A stretch of DNA of 64,000 nucleotides, from NCBI GenBank assembly GCA_949126835.1, contig OX421509.1:8206911-8270910 (forward strand), in the 5' to 3' direction. The position numbers and the translations under genes were made by a program. Below, piece after piece: positions 1 to 10,100 of this stretch; within the stretch, counting starts at the first letter, position 1; every line of letters begins with the position of its first letter. The DNA comes from Anisus vortex (Eukaryota; Mollusca; Gastropoda; Planorbidae). The notes beneath the pieces were generated by a model. The model worked only from the letters and a program-made list of their open reading frames with translations, made no database searches and had not been told where the DNA came from.

Positions 1-245
1 AATTTCCTAAGTTCCCGGAGTGCCAGGCTAGTAGAAGTTTCTTTCACAGATGTAGTGCGTAGCAATAGATGCGCAGCCGACATCTACATTGAAGCGGTTT
101 TCGTAAATGGTGCAGTCTTCATTGTAAACGTTATTCGGCTCACCTGCAATAAGAAGTTTTCGGTAAAAAAAAAATTATGACACGTTGAAGAAAGAGAACG
201 AATGGTGGATGTGGGTTTACACGTATCTAGCGTGTTTGCTTTTTA
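1..245. other. Unassigned left edge
   Basis: No ORF of note, no repeat and no terminal-repeat structure was recognised here. The segment leads into GATA-rich DNA and then the octanucleotide array. Confidence 0.4.
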
Positions 246-368
246 GAGACGGAAAATGTTTAGATAGTATAGATAATTGATAGATAGATGAATAGATAGG
301 TAGACAGAAAGATTGATGATTGAAAGATAGTTAGATGGATATATAAATATATAGTTAGATAGATCTAG

Positions 369-672
369 ATGATAAATAGATAAATAGATAAATAGATAAA
401 TAGATAAATAGATAAATAGATAAATAGATAAATAGATAAATAGATAAATAGATAAATAGATAAATAGATAAATAGATAAATAGATAAATAGATAAATAGA
501 TAAATAGATAAATAGATAAATAGATAAATAGATAAATAGATAAATAGATAAATAGATAAATAGATAAATAGATAAATAGATAAATAGATAAATAGATATA
601 TAGATAAATAGATAAATAGATAAATAGATAAATAGATAAATAGATAAATAGATAAATAGATAAATAGATAAA
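369..672. repeat. Octanucleotide microsatellite, (ATAAATAG)n
   Basis: About 38 nearly perfect copies of an 8-bp unit ATAAATAG run without a break; a single variant (ATATATAG) is visible near 596-603. Reverse-strand ORFs across it encode only an Ile-Tyr-Leu/Phe repeat and are composition artefacts, since 8 bp is not a multiple of three and all three frames stay open. Confidence 0.95.
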
Positions 673-684
673 ATAATAATAATT

Positions 685-745
685 GGTCATTTATATCGCG
701 CCTCACTCCATGCTAATGCAAGCATGCTCAGCGCGCTCACAAAAA
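685..745 (-). repeat. 3' tail of a tRNA-derived SINE
   Basis: Read on the minus strand, this contains GCTGAGCATGCT, then TAGCATGGA, then a GCGCGATATAA-like end. The same order occurs on the plus strand in the tail of the SINE at 11258-11490 (CTGAGCATGCT, ATAGCATGGA, GCGCTATATAA). Only the tail is present; the tRNA-like head is missing. Confidence 0.55.
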
Positions 746-879
746 CGAAACGACAATAACACTCTAAAATAGTTTTAATCAAAGGTTTCGGCCGATGGAG
801 GCACGAAACGACAATAACATTTTAAAATAGTTTTAAACAAGTATTTTGCTGATGGATGTGTACTTCATCAACTTAGTTG

Positions 880-972
880 AAAAGAAAAGTCTTTTAATTC
901 TTCTTGAATGCTTTTTTTGACAACGAGTTTTTCAGTGTCTCAGGTAAGCCATTCCACAGTGTATGCGCCACA
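880..972 (-). pseudogene. Non-LTR reverse transcriptase C-terminal relic
   Basis: The minus-strand translation ends with a short stretch around VAHTLWNGLPETLK followed by a basic FKK-type tail. Jockey/CR1-type RT proteins end with a 'LWNxLP ... FKxxL' motif of this kind. Only about 30 residues remain, and the relic abuts the second octanucleotide array. The family call rests on this short motif. Confidence 0.4.
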
Positions 973-974
973 GA

Positions 975-1503
975 TTCAAACGATAAATAGATAAATAGAT
1001 AAATAGATAAATAGGTAAATAGGTAAATAGATAAATAGATAAATAGATAAATAGATAAATAGATAAATAGATAAATAGATGAATAGATGAATAGATAAAT
1101 AGATGAATAGATAAATAGATAAATAGATAAGTAGATGAATAGATAAATAGATAAATAGTTAAGTAGATAAATAGATAAATAGATAAATAGATAAATAAAT
1201 AAATAGATAGAAAGATAAATAGATAAATAGATAAAAAGATAAATAGTAAAATAGAAAAATAGAAAAATAGATAAATAGATAAATAGATAAATAGATAAAT
1301 AGATAAATAGATAAAGAGATAAATAGATAAATAGATAAATAGATAAATAGATAAATAGATAAATAGATAAATAGATAAATAGATAAATAGATAAATAGAT
1401 AAATAGATGAATAGATGAATAGATGAATAGATGAATAGAATAGATAGATAGATAAATAGATGAATACATAAATAGATACGTAGATATTTAGATAAATAGA
1501 TAA
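975..1503. repeat. Second, more diverged octanucleotide array
   Basis: Same ATAAATAG unit as the array at 369-672 but with many variants (ATGAATAG, GTAAATAG, ATAAAAAG, GAAAAATAG), so it is older or has been homogenised less. It lies next to the RT relic and ends just before a hAT-type terminus at about 1523. The long reverse-strand ORFs here are low-complexity artefacts. Confidence 0.9.
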
Positions 1504-1522
1504 TTATGTAAACAAACTGTAC

Positions 1523-1620
1523 CAAAGGTCGGCAACCTATGGCACGCGTGTCATGGTTCGGCATCTATGCCAGTTTTCAACTCTTCGGACGAGATATGGA
1601 GTCAAAATTGAACCTCACAA
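1523..1620. mobile_element. Fragment of the 'GGTCGGCAACC' hAT-type MITE family
   Basis: Begins CAAAGGTCGGCAACC and continues with GGCACGCGTG, the signature of a family seen about ten times in this window (for example 8037-8231 and 46250-46476). Only one end is recognisable; no target duplication was found. Confidence 0.5.
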
Positions 1621-2249
1621 ATTGTCTGAACCTGATCGGTAGTGTAGCCAGGGGGGAGCAGGGGGAGCAGCCGATCCCCCTACGACCATTTTAAAAAAAA
1701 AAGGCCTTAATTAATAATTTTAACAAGCTACGAAGCACAATTTATGCTGTTACTTTTTTTTTTTCTTTACATTGCATTTTAACAATGAATTTATTACAAT
1801 CATTTTGAATCATTCAGCGTGCCAACAGCGTAAAAGTCAAACTGATCAACTATATTATTTTTATAAGACAATTTATTTAGTGCCGTAGCAATACCAAGAC
1901 CAAAATAAAAGGAGAGTAATAGAGAAAATCATTAAAGCGTTTTATATTTAGTAAAAAATTAACCTGTTTGTTATTATCAGCTTTAAAAAAAATCCATTCA
2001 TACAAAAATATCAATTCATAGCTAATATACAATTTTATTACTCAACTTACACATTAATAGTTATCAACATTTGAATTTAGTTGTCAAGAAATTATTCTAG
2101 TAATTAGAGCTGGGTCGTTGATTCAAAACGTTCTATATATCTACAACACACTGATGTAGGATGCAGGATGCAGATCACTAATGTAGATCTGTACTGAGTT
2201 CTACATCGTAGACGTTAGACATACAAACACAGAGTTGCTTCCCCTTGCC

Positions 2250-2570
2250 CTCTTTTTCATCGGCAGTTCCAGCGCTGACGGCTGACAGCACAAGCGATTA
2301 GCGATAGCTCGCTTCGCTCATCTACAAGCAGAGTGCGTGATGCAATATAATTATGTATGGGTCTTGTATTAGTCTTGTCTTATAAGCCAAACTGTTCTAC
2401 ATGATCTACATAATCTACATCGCCAGTTCCAGCGCTGACGGCTGACAGCACACGCGATAGCTCTCTACGCCAATCCAACGGCAGTGTTGCAATCATGTAG
2501 ATTTATGGGTCTTGTATTAGTCTTGTAAGCCTAACTGTTCTACATGATCTACATGTGTAATAATATGATC
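2250..2570. repeat. Two-copy tandem duplication, unit about 150 bp
   Basis: The segment with CAGTTCCAGCGCTGACGG, then GGGTCTTGTATTAGTCTTG, then CTGTTCTACATGATCTAC occurs twice in the same order and orientation (starting near 2265 and near 2422). It lies inside hAT element C, among many short GATCTACAT motifs. Confidence 0.7.
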
Positions 2571-3092
2571 TATATAAAACGCGATCGAATGTGTTGCACA
2601 TCAGTTTATTAACTTGCTGGTCCACACCGCTTATTACTTATTCCACAGTCTCATAGCATCGCGCGATCTATTTTCATAAACCTGTAGTTTGACTTTTCAT
2701 AAAGTAATTGAATTGTATTTAAATACCAGATTGTATTTCTTACAACATGCTATAATAATAATAATTTTTATTGGTATAGCTCTGTCCACATTGATAAACT
2801 ATAGGCCTAATTAAGTTTATGAAGAAAATAAACTGCGCTTTCTAAATAAATACTTTCTTTTTTCAGACACTTGGGTCCTTTAACGTTGAATTTATATTCA
2901 TTTTCTGTTCATAAACCAACAAATAATTAAATAATCATTTCTCTTTGAATTTCTCAATAATACTAATAGCTATTTGATGTACGATGACCCCTACAAAGAA
3001 GCTTCCTAGATATATAGCGCATTCGTCTTTATGTAGGCGATGTAGGATGCAGGATGTAGATCGGTTTGCAACACTCGGGAATTCTGAGTATA

Positions 3093-4225
3093 GAGCGTTC
3101 TCAGTAGGCGGAGCTTAAGTTTTTTTGAGTAAATTTAGTGACCTATTTGTGTAAATATAGAACCCACTTGAGGTACAAACGTAACGTGGTGAAAGTGAAG
3201 TACTTCTTTATCATGCAAAATTCACATCTGAATATTGGCTATCCTACTCAAAAATAAGGAGGTAAATAGTAGTACTGTAGATTAATGTGATTAGGCTAGG
3301 GCCGGCTAGACCTATTAACACTTTCAATTTCACTTTATAGGCCTACACTTTTAATGTTTCGTAGGCTAGGCTACGATGTCAAGCGATATTGTTGGTGAAT
3401 AGGCTATCTAGTCAAGTAACTATTAGGCTCACATCGTCTATGATCTATGTCTATGATAATAATAATAAAATAGCCTATTTTATTTAACATACATAATACA
3501 GCTTAAATCTTAATAAGACTTAAAACACAACACATCATTTAAAAAAAGCTCGAGCCTATATGAAACTTTATTAATACAGCGGCCATATTTAATTGTACAC
3601 CATTACTCAAAGTAAACACAAATCACGTGCTTTTTGTCACGGGATTGCAAACGCCCTATAGAGCGTTCGCAATAGGCGTGGCTTATGTTTTTTAGTGACG
3701 TATTTGTGTAAATAGACGCCAATTGGTGTACAAAAATGGTGAAGTACTTCTTTATCATGCCAAATTCACATCTGAATATTGGCTATCCTACGCACAAATC
3801 ATTAGATAAATCGTCGTAGAGATCATCTTACTAGTACAATAGAAAAACTGACATGGTATTTTTTCAACGAATTTCACCATTTTAAGCTCAATTCATCATC
3901 TTAATATCTGGCCGGTAAGTGTTGCATTTGAATGGATTTATTGAAGTGAATTATTGGAGTCATTCGTTATTTTCATTGTAGGCCTAATCGTTCAATAGTA
4001 ATGTAACATTTTTAATGTAAGAATCTTCTTGTATCTATTAATCTAATATAGAATTAATAAAATCCATATTAATACATTAATCATCATTTTAAACACAAAA
4101 CATCAATTTAAAAAAGCTCGAGCCTATATGAAACTTTATTAATACAGCGGCCTTGTACTTGTACACCACTACTACACAAAGTAAACAAAAATCACGTGCT
4201 TTTTGTCACGTGATTGCAAACGCCC
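3093..4225. mobile_element. Two head-to-tail copies of a ~565-bp TIR element
   Basis: Copy 1 (about 3093-3656) and copy 2 (about 3661-4225) both begin GAGCGTTC and end GCAAACGCCC, with TATA at the junction. Shared internal blocks include CATCTGAATATTGGCTATCC near the start and AAAAAGCTCGAGCCTATATG near the end. The ends are inverted repeats of each other (GAGCGTTCGCA versus GGGCGTTTGCA), so each unit looks like a MITE, inserted tandemly or duplicated. No coding potential. Confidence 0.6.
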
Positions 4226-4281
4226 TATTGCATCTTACAATACACCAATGATGTAGATCTTGACCCAGCACTACTCGTAAT

Positions 4282-5452
4282 AGACATAAAGTCTTTATTG
4301 TATTAATCTCAAAATAACTGAGATTTACTCTAACATATTACTTTAACTCGAAGAACAAGTAATGTAACATTGGAATTCAGAGGAAGAACTACGTAATAAT
4401 CATACAAACTGGGTAGTTATTTTAATGTTTCAAAATGTACATGTACATTATTTAGTCATAAAATATTTATATAATTTTGAACTATCTTGTGTAATTTGAT
4501 CATTTTAGAGTTATAAATTGTAAGCCAATAATTTTTTTAAAAGGAAACAAAAAAAAGAAACATGGAAATATTAATGTAAAGAAAACGGGTTAATTATCTC
4601 CTTTCACGTAAATTCTCCAAATTTGATGCTAGTGATACCAAAAGAGTTAATTGTTTTAACATAGATCTAACTAGTGTACTTCTGAAAATGCTCATCTATC
4701 TTAATTTGCCTTAAATTACGGAAAGAGTTAAATGTTTTTAAATTTATTTCACGGAAAGATATGCCCAGTTTTAATGCAAATCTATTACAATTGCCCAACA
4801 CTTCAAGTGCTTTTGGACCCAGTCTTGTAAATGGAAGTTTAACTCACTAAAACGTGTAGCCAAGTCATACAGAAGCTGGCTGTTAATGCGGTTAGTTCAC
4901 TAGACTGTCAACTGAAAACCAACTGACTTGTCGCGGGTTCTATCCCTACCACCGACAGATCCCTGTCGTTCTGCATGAGTTTTGGGCCTAGTGGACGTAA
5001 TAATTTTCTATCTAGAAGTAACGTCGGTAAACTTATAAGAAAAAAAAAGAAACATTGGCTTCAACAGTCAGTTCGCCTCATTCAATAACGGATTTTTTTT
5101 TCCATTAAGATACATTTTAATTGTTTCCAGACAAGAAAAGAATCTATCCAAGACTTTACCTATACTCCGTATGACTTTCTTCTAGAAGAGACTTGAGAAA
5201 CTATACATTTGACTTTCTTAACAATAGATTCAATCAAAGATTGCAAGTCCAATGATGGAGCTTTGCATACAAACATTCCTGAACTAAAACAGTCGACGTC
5301 CAGTTGTGATTTCCATGTAGTTCGCCATGCAGCACCTACTAATTATGCTGACAAACGTTGCAGTAAAAAATATTCTTGGAGGTCTTTCGCGCGCCACTGA
5401 AAATCGTTCTGCGTGCCAAGTCTGGCACAAGTGCCTTAGGTGGTCGACCCCT
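4282..5452 (-). pseudogene. Decayed hAT-type body (element B), copy 1
   Basis: About 1.15 kb aligns with 53160-54334 (shared landmarks: AAAGTCTTTATT near the left end, CGAAAACGGGTTAATTATC, and the block before AAATCGTTCTG). The right end carries GTGCCTTAGG then GTCGACCCCTG, matching the CAGGGGTCGGCAACC family terminus in reverse. Minus-strand frames contain broken ORFs of possible transposase origin, but no diagnostic motif survives. This copy differs from the other by a SINE insertion at 4874-5050. Confidence 0.5.
4874..5050 (+). repeat. tRNA-derived SINE (type 2), with an empty site elsewhere in the window
   Basis: It has a tRNA-like head with a GGTTAGTTCACTAGACTGTCA-type A-box/anticodon region (tRNA-Asp-like), B box GGGTTCTATCCC, the body phrase TTTTGGGCCTAGTGGACG and an A-rich tail. 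The related sequence at about 53930-53960 runs straight through the same point (GTCATTTAGAAACATTGG), so the insertion boundaries are set by an empty copy. AGA flanks both sides. Confidence 0.75.
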
Positions 5453-5770
5453 GTTATAAAGCATTTGCGTTGATTCTATAAATACTTTTCAACACTAAAA
5501 GTTCATCCCGAAAATGAGCAATAGATACAATCAATTTTGCAGAAAATCCCATCACTATTAGCTCCTAGAAAAAGAATCGTGAACGGTTAAATAAAAACTG
5601 CACTATTATACAGTGTGTGTATCCTGAGGCACATGGTTTTCTTATAACACTTGATACGTACGAATTCTTAGTTATTCAAATAATCTGGAAAAATTGCTAA
5701 TCGTGGGGCCTTTTTTTATACAATTTTGCTCCCCCTAGCGTCAAAACCTGGCTACGCCACTGAACCTGAT

Positions 5771-6378
5771 GTTACAATAATCAGTTTAATAATAGGCGCT
5801 AAATGTGGCATTATGTCTGGCGCAGTTAGTTATTACCCAGACGAGCCTCTAGGCTCTTATAGCCCAATGTGTAACGAGATTGGGGTTGGGTCCCTGCGTC
5901 ATGCTCTCCAAATGGTAGGTATCCCGCAGTCATATGGACTAGACCCCTTTTGTAGAATTCTTATAAGATCCTTAAAGCGGCGGCATTACCGCGTATACTA
6001 GTATTTTCGCCTGGTAGTACAAATGCCAGCCAATAGGCCTTGTATCCCAGACATCGGGCTTGGCTAGACGGGTATTCTCGCGCATATTCCTTCCTCCCAA
6101 CCTAGTTTCGGTAGGCTCTCACCCGTGCAATAATCTCATGCGTTAGCTCAAAGGTGTACTCTTTATGGGAGCGTATCGGTGGTTTCAACACTTCGACAGC
6201 TTTGAATGCCCGTGGGTATGGAATTCCCACTACAAGAAACATTTGACCATTAGCTTTGTTTGACATTCCCACCTTATGATGTCTCTCAAAACTGAACAAA
6301 CAATCTGGGAATGATTAAAAACCCAAACACTCTAAAGTCTGTTGTTTCTTTGTGAACTTTTGTTTTGTCTCTACATTA
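5771..6378. other. Unassigned, comparatively GC-rich segment between two transposons
   Basis: Lies between the right end of hAT A and the TTAA of the piggyBac-like element. There is an open plus-strand frame to 6001, but its start falls inside the hAT terminus. A 65-codon minus-strand frame (6102-6299) contains VGIPYPRAFKAVEVLKPPI. I do not recognise either product. The base composition differs from the AT-rich surroundings, so it may be a relic of a coding sequence. Confidence 0.3.
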
Positions 6379-6382
6379 TTAA

Positions 6383-7648
6383 CCCTTCCCGTACCGACCT
6401 ACTTCTATCTATGCTGTCAAGGAGCTGTTTTATTCGATGCTTGGTCTCACGGCATCACAACAACATAACAGAAACATAGTTTGACTTAGGAATGTTTGGC
6501 AAGGACGATCTATAGGTTTGGAGACAAGTTTAGTGTGTAGGTGTAGGCTAGTACGGACTGTAAACACCGAGACTGGAGCTAGTGATAGTTGATACTGGTG
6601 CGACAGTGAGGGGGACTCTGCATGGACAAAGAGAGACAGAATCCAGCTCGCTAATAAATCTAGTTAGACACTGACAGGTGTGGGACTTGGTGGGTTCGAT
6701 GCAAAACTATTTAACGTAGGGACACTGAAAAATGTGTACAGAACTTGGACTTGTGGTCTGATGTTTGGATCACACCCAAGCCAAGTCAACTGTCCACAGA
6801 CAGATGTGCGTTTTCTGACACGGGTGAGTTGAGTTTTGCATCGATACCTTCCAATAGACAATATATAGATAGATAGATATAGTTTAGGACAACATTAAGG
6901 GGTTTTATTGTTTATTATGTAGGTGACGGCCCGTACCCAGGCCCGTGCTGAGGCTGGGGAACCATAGTTCGATAGCGGTGGTGACCGTAGCAACATGGCC
7001 GAGAGCGGTGGCCAGCTGGTGGCAAAGTGGCTGACTACTGGTGGCAAAAGGCCGGTGGCTGGCGGTGGTTGACGTGGCAGTGGCTTAGTAGTGACGTGTA
7101 GACGGCCGCGGTGTAGACTGGTTGCTGATGGCAGTTTGGTGCATCAGTACTTCAGTAGTACGTCCGGTGGTGCGTCAGAAGAGAGGCAGTGTGATGCCGT
7201 TGAGGACCAAGCCAGTGTAGACGTGTGGCGTAGGCTATTATATTGTAACGGTTGTGTTTTGATAACATTCTTTTATATATTACGTTTCATATGCTTGTAA
7301 TAACCATTTAGTATAGATATAATGTTTTCCTTTGTGTTTACTATTTATCAGTTTGATATTATTTAATTTTATATTATCTCTATCCTTAAAATCACTATTA
7401 ATAAAATTAGAATAGTTTATAGTTCTCTTAATCAAACATCATGTGTTTGTTGTTTCATTTACGTATGTGTAAATGTTTTAATTACATTGTTTTTCTATGT
7501 AATTATTAAGATCTGGGACCTTCCTAATTAAGCGAGCCCATGACTATAGAAGTAAAGTAGTCATTTAAATGTTATTGTAATTAATTAGGGGAGTTTTTGA
7601 CATATGCTGCCTTCAGTTCCGCTATATACGCGACCGGAACTGTAAGGG
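6383..7648. mobile_element. piggyBac-like non-autonomous element (TTAA target)
   Basis: TTAA occurs at both edges (6379-6382 and 7649-7652), followed by CCCTTCCCGTACC on the left and, read inward on the minus strand, CCCTTACAGTTCC on the right. TTAA duplication plus CCCT ends are typical of piggyBac. The interior has a GTGG-rich block at about 6930-7230 and short ORFs of unknown meaning, but no transposase. It lies in the intron, or 3' flank, of the lectin gene. A 71-bp miniature sharing both ends is at 11510-11580. Confidence 0.65.
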
Positions 7649-7671
7649 TTAAGACGAAGATTTATATTTAC

Positions 7672-7851
7672 CTGGTTTAAAGATTTGCTGTCGACACGTG
7701 GCCTCGCAGATCGTATCGTCATCCTCCCACCTGAACGTGTCTTCCACGGCAAGGTCGTTCAGACCAATCCAATATCTATCTGTGCGATTTATTTGCCGCA
7801 ATATTTCCAACTTATCAATATTTTTCACAGTGTACAGTTGAGCTGACCTGG
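7672..7851 (-). CDS. C-type lectin domain exon (second CTLD exon of a partial gene)
   Basis: This 180-bp internal exon is preceded on the minus strand by a pyrimidine tract ending TCTCTAG and ends at a GTAAAT donor. Its translation (about 60 residues) contains SAQLYTVKNIDK, the CTLD core motif YWIGLNDLAVE and FRWEDDD, then ICEATCRQQIFKPG. WIGL plus F-W spacing is characteristic of C-type lectin-like domains, which bind carbohydrate or protein ligands, usually outside the cell. The phase matches the exon at 8330-8494 (the join gives DDCIARSAQ). The next exon, which should carry the Ca2+-site WND and the C-terminal cysteines, is not visible to the left, where transposons take over. Gene truncation and a distant last exon are both possible. 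Confidence 0.8.
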
Positions 7852-8036
7852 CTAGAGATTGAGAGAGAAAGAGAGGCAGAGATGGGCAAGACATAGCTAA
7901 ATGTTCTCCATGATCATTTATTTAGTATAAACAACAATATTTTTTTTTAAGCTGCAAGGGTTATTACTAATGGATATTCTTAACTGACAAGTGTAACACC
8001 AGTATAGTTAAATCACTAATCCTAAATACACTAGAG

Positions 8037-8231
8037 CAAGGGTCGGCAACCTTTCTATAATAATGTGCCGAAGTGGGATTTCTAGTTCATTCAGGGTGCC
8101 AACAGCTTAAACGCTACCCTGCTTTAGCACTCAATTTCTAACAGAAGATACTTGAACAGTTTTTTTAACTTGACAATAAGTCTGTGTGCCAAGTCTGGCA
8201 CGCGTGCCATAGGTTCCCCCCCCCCACCCTG
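8037..8231. mobile_element. hAT-type MITE, 'GGTCGGCAACC' family
   Basis: Left end CAAGGGTCGGCAACC; right end contains GGCACGCGTGCC and a C-rich stretch ending ACCCTG. The flanks CACTAGAG (8029-8036) and CCCTAGAG (8232-8239) are an 8-bp duplication with one mismatch. It lies in the intron between the two CTLD exons. Confidence 0.7.
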
Positions 8232-8329
8232 CCCTAGAGGAAATCTAAAACTCTGTAAACAGACTCAGGACTAGGAAATTTATTTTGAATTTTTTTGTTT
8301 AATAACACAAATATTATAAATATGCAAAC

Positions 8330-8494
8330 CTATGCAGTCATCTCTGGCACTAGCATGATTGACTTGGTTGGTAGACATCCACACACAGGCTGTAATTGAT
8401 CCGCTGGTCACAAGCTGAAAACCTTCGTTGGAGTTACATGAAACATAAAATTCTTTACTAGCGCTTTTACTGGAGTTTGGTGTTAAGCAGTTTC
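8330..8494 (-). CDS. C-type lectin gene, N-terminal CTLD exon
   Basis: On the minus strand the exon starts after an acceptor ending TTCCAG and ends CATAG before GTTTGC. It encodes about 55 residues. Landmarks are NCLTPNSSK, a likely linker with FYVSC, then ACVWMSTNQVNHASARDDC, which matches the first CTLD segment (a conserved aromatic, then an A-x-x-C helix). Splicing in phase 1 to 7672-7851 gives a continuous domain. The donor GTTTGC is non-optimal but keeps the frame. The PAN-type exon lies upstream at 9927-10100. The protein is probably secreted; no signal-peptide exon was identified. Confidence 0.75.
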
Positions 8495-8725
8495 CTGGAA
8501 GTACATGTATTAGCATTTAGTGATTGTTAAATTTTCGAAATGGGTAGATGAAGGAGCGTATTCACGGTTGGAAGGTATATGGATAGGTAGGTCGGTGGCA
8601 GGGCTGTTAGGTGGATTAAGGAAGGTGGATGAATTAGTTTGATGGTAACATAATACAATGAACATATATCTGGTTTGGTAGTTGGGGTCGTAGATGGTTA
8701 GTTGGATTTGATCAATGTGCTACTG

Positions 8726-8917
8726 CAGGGGTCGACAACATTTTGATAATGGTGTGCCAAAAAAAGAATTTCTAACTCATTTAGCCTTAATGTCAACCCA
8801 CTCTTTTCTTGTAGAAGATACTCTATTTGTGTGTGTTTTTTCGGAGTCTTGTCGTGCCATTTAAAAATGTCTCAGCGTGCCAAGTGTGGCACGCGTGCCG
8901 TAGGTTGCCGATCCATG
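8726..8917. mobile_element. hAT-type MITE, 'GGTCGGCAACC' family
   Basis: Begins CAGGGGTCGACAAC and ends with GGCACGCGTGCC then GGTTGCCGATCCATG; the ends are inverted repeats of the family type. I found no convincing 8-bp duplication (left TGCTACTG, right AATCTATA), so one edge may be altered. Confidence 0.65.
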
Positions 8918-9183
8918 AATCTATAGCTTGATTCAGGCTATGGATTCATTCAAAGTGATACGATGAAAACATTATAGTTGAGACGACGTTTTATCTGTAC
9001 ATTAGATATTCAGATTTCAATCTATCTGCAAGCATACATGTCTGACCATGTGAGAGATCGCACATCCAAGATTTTGTTTCTTTTCTTCTGTCCTTCTTAC
9101 ACACAGTGTCAGCTACCGTTCGTTCCCTTTCACGCACAGCTGAGTTAATTCATTCCTATATTTTTACAGGAATACAACCACTT

Positions 9184-9415
9184 TCGGGGACTCGGTGGCC
9201 GATCGGCTGGCGTACCGAAGGTCCTGGGTTCCAATCCTGGTGCAGGCCAGGCTTTTTTCTCGGGTCTGGAGGGTGTCCCTGAGTCTACTCAGCTCTGGTG
9301 GGTACCTGATCTTAGTTGGGGTAAAGTAAAGGCGGCTGTGCACAATGCTAGTATGCCGTGGTCTCAGATACTGGTGAACGCTGCTTCACCTGAGCTATGG
9401 ATCAATTTGTTTTGA
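9184..9415 (+). repeat. tRNA-derived SINE (type 1)
   Basis: The head contains an A box (TGGCCGATCGG) and a B box (GGGTTCCAATCC) at normal tRNA spacing. The body has GGTGTCCCTGAGTCTACTCAG, GGGTAAAGTAAAGGCGGCTG and CTGGTGAACGCTGC. The same body appears in the SINE split at 11034/15620, and a related tail at 46495-46625. This layout resembles SINEs I associate with pulmonate snails; that association is from memory. Confidence 0.8.
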
Positions 9416-9926
9416 CGGATACCTTACGTTTTTTATACCACCTTCGTTTCTCAAACGCAACACACACACACACACATATTTGTTCCCTTCACCCAGGCTA
9501 CATTCTGTCTCTCCCTCTTCGTCCTTACGTCAACACCAATTTAACCCTTTCTTATCTAACTTCTCGAAATACCTCTCAACATACGCGACTACAAGATTAC
9601 AATTCGTCTCCCCCAAAGTGGTGTTTTTTTTTTTCTTCAGTTTTAAACACATGAGAAATTTTGTTTAAGTAAAAGAAAAGAACTAAGCTAAACTTGAAAC
9701 AGTTGTTTTTATTAAAATAATGTATTCATACATAAACAACTATTATTGTAAAGTCAAATCTGGCAAGTTGAAAATAATATACACTTCAGTTTTGGCGAAG
9801 TTCCATTTTAAAATTATTGACCTTTGGGCGTAATTAAATTACGGTGCAAGCGAAGGCCATAGTTTACCAATCGGTTTGCACAATAAACAAAAAAAAACTT
9901 TACCAAACGGTATAGCGTAGCCTTAC

Positions 9927-10100
9927 CAATGCCGCATTCTTGCAGCTGAGCATCATACGAGAAGCAAATACAACTCCGCGAGTGACATTCCAGGCCGCAC
10001 TGTACAAGGCTCGTTGCCTGCTCAGTGGTCACGGACACCGGCATTGTAGAAACTGGCGCCTGGATCTTCAGGTAACTGGCAGTAATTCCCGTTGCATCGA
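9927..10100 (-). CDS. PAN/apple-like exon upstream of the C-type lectin exons
   Basis: This 174-bp minus-strand exon follows a long pyrimidine run ending TTCTTCAG and ends CATTG before a GTAAGG donor. Its frame reads about 57 residues and includes SLVQCGLECHSRSCICFSYD and the end LQECGIG. The Cys spacing (C-x3-C-x4-C-x-C, FSYD, then C) fits a PAN/apple domain, which mediates protein or carbohydrate binding. PAN plus CTLD combinations are known in mollusc secreted lectins. Assigning it to the same gene as 8330-8494 is inference from order and strand. An earlier exon with a signal peptide is expected to the right but was not found. Confidence 0.65.

Larger units (their letters stand above)
2105..4273. 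mobile_element. hAT-like transposon C nested in the stack
   Basis: Termini TAGAGCTGGGTC and GACCCAGCACTA form 12-bp inverted repeats with one mismatch. The flanks CTAGTAAT (2097-2104) and CTCGTAAT (4274-4281) are an 8-bp target duplication with one substitution. Outer-element sequence resumes on both sides. The interior has no long ORF. It carries internal duplications at about 2262-2560 and two tandem TIR units at 3093-4225, so this is a non-autonomous element. Confidence 0.75.
1637..5762. mobile_element. hAT-like DNA transposon A (outermost of a nested stack)
   Basis: Flanked by a perfect 8-bp direct repeat AACCTGAT (1629-1636 and 5763-5770). The left end reads CGGTAGTGTAGCCAGG; the right end, read inward on the minus strand, is CAGTGGCGTAGCCAGG, so the 16-bp terminal repeats differ at three positions. 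An 8-bp duplication with CA-type ends is diagnostic for the hAT superfamily (P elements also give 8 bp). No intact transposase remains. The 4.1-kb span is inflated by later insertions at 2105-4273 and 4874-5050 and by a second hAT body ending near 5452. Confidence 0.8.

Noticed and set aside
355..1564. Reverse-strand ORFs rich in Ile-Tyr-Leu-Phe that could suggest a membrane protein
   Set aside because: These are translations of the octanucleotide microsatellite; composition alone produces the hydrophobic pattern.
5726..6001. 91-codon plus-strand ORF
   Set aside because: Its start lies in the right terminal repeat of hAT A, and the rest has no recognised domain; a fused frame across a transposon boundary is unlikely to be a gene.
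7091..7300. Small plus-strand protein with cysteines
   Set aside because: It lies in the GTGG-rich interior of the piggyBac-like element and has no start context or conserved pattern.
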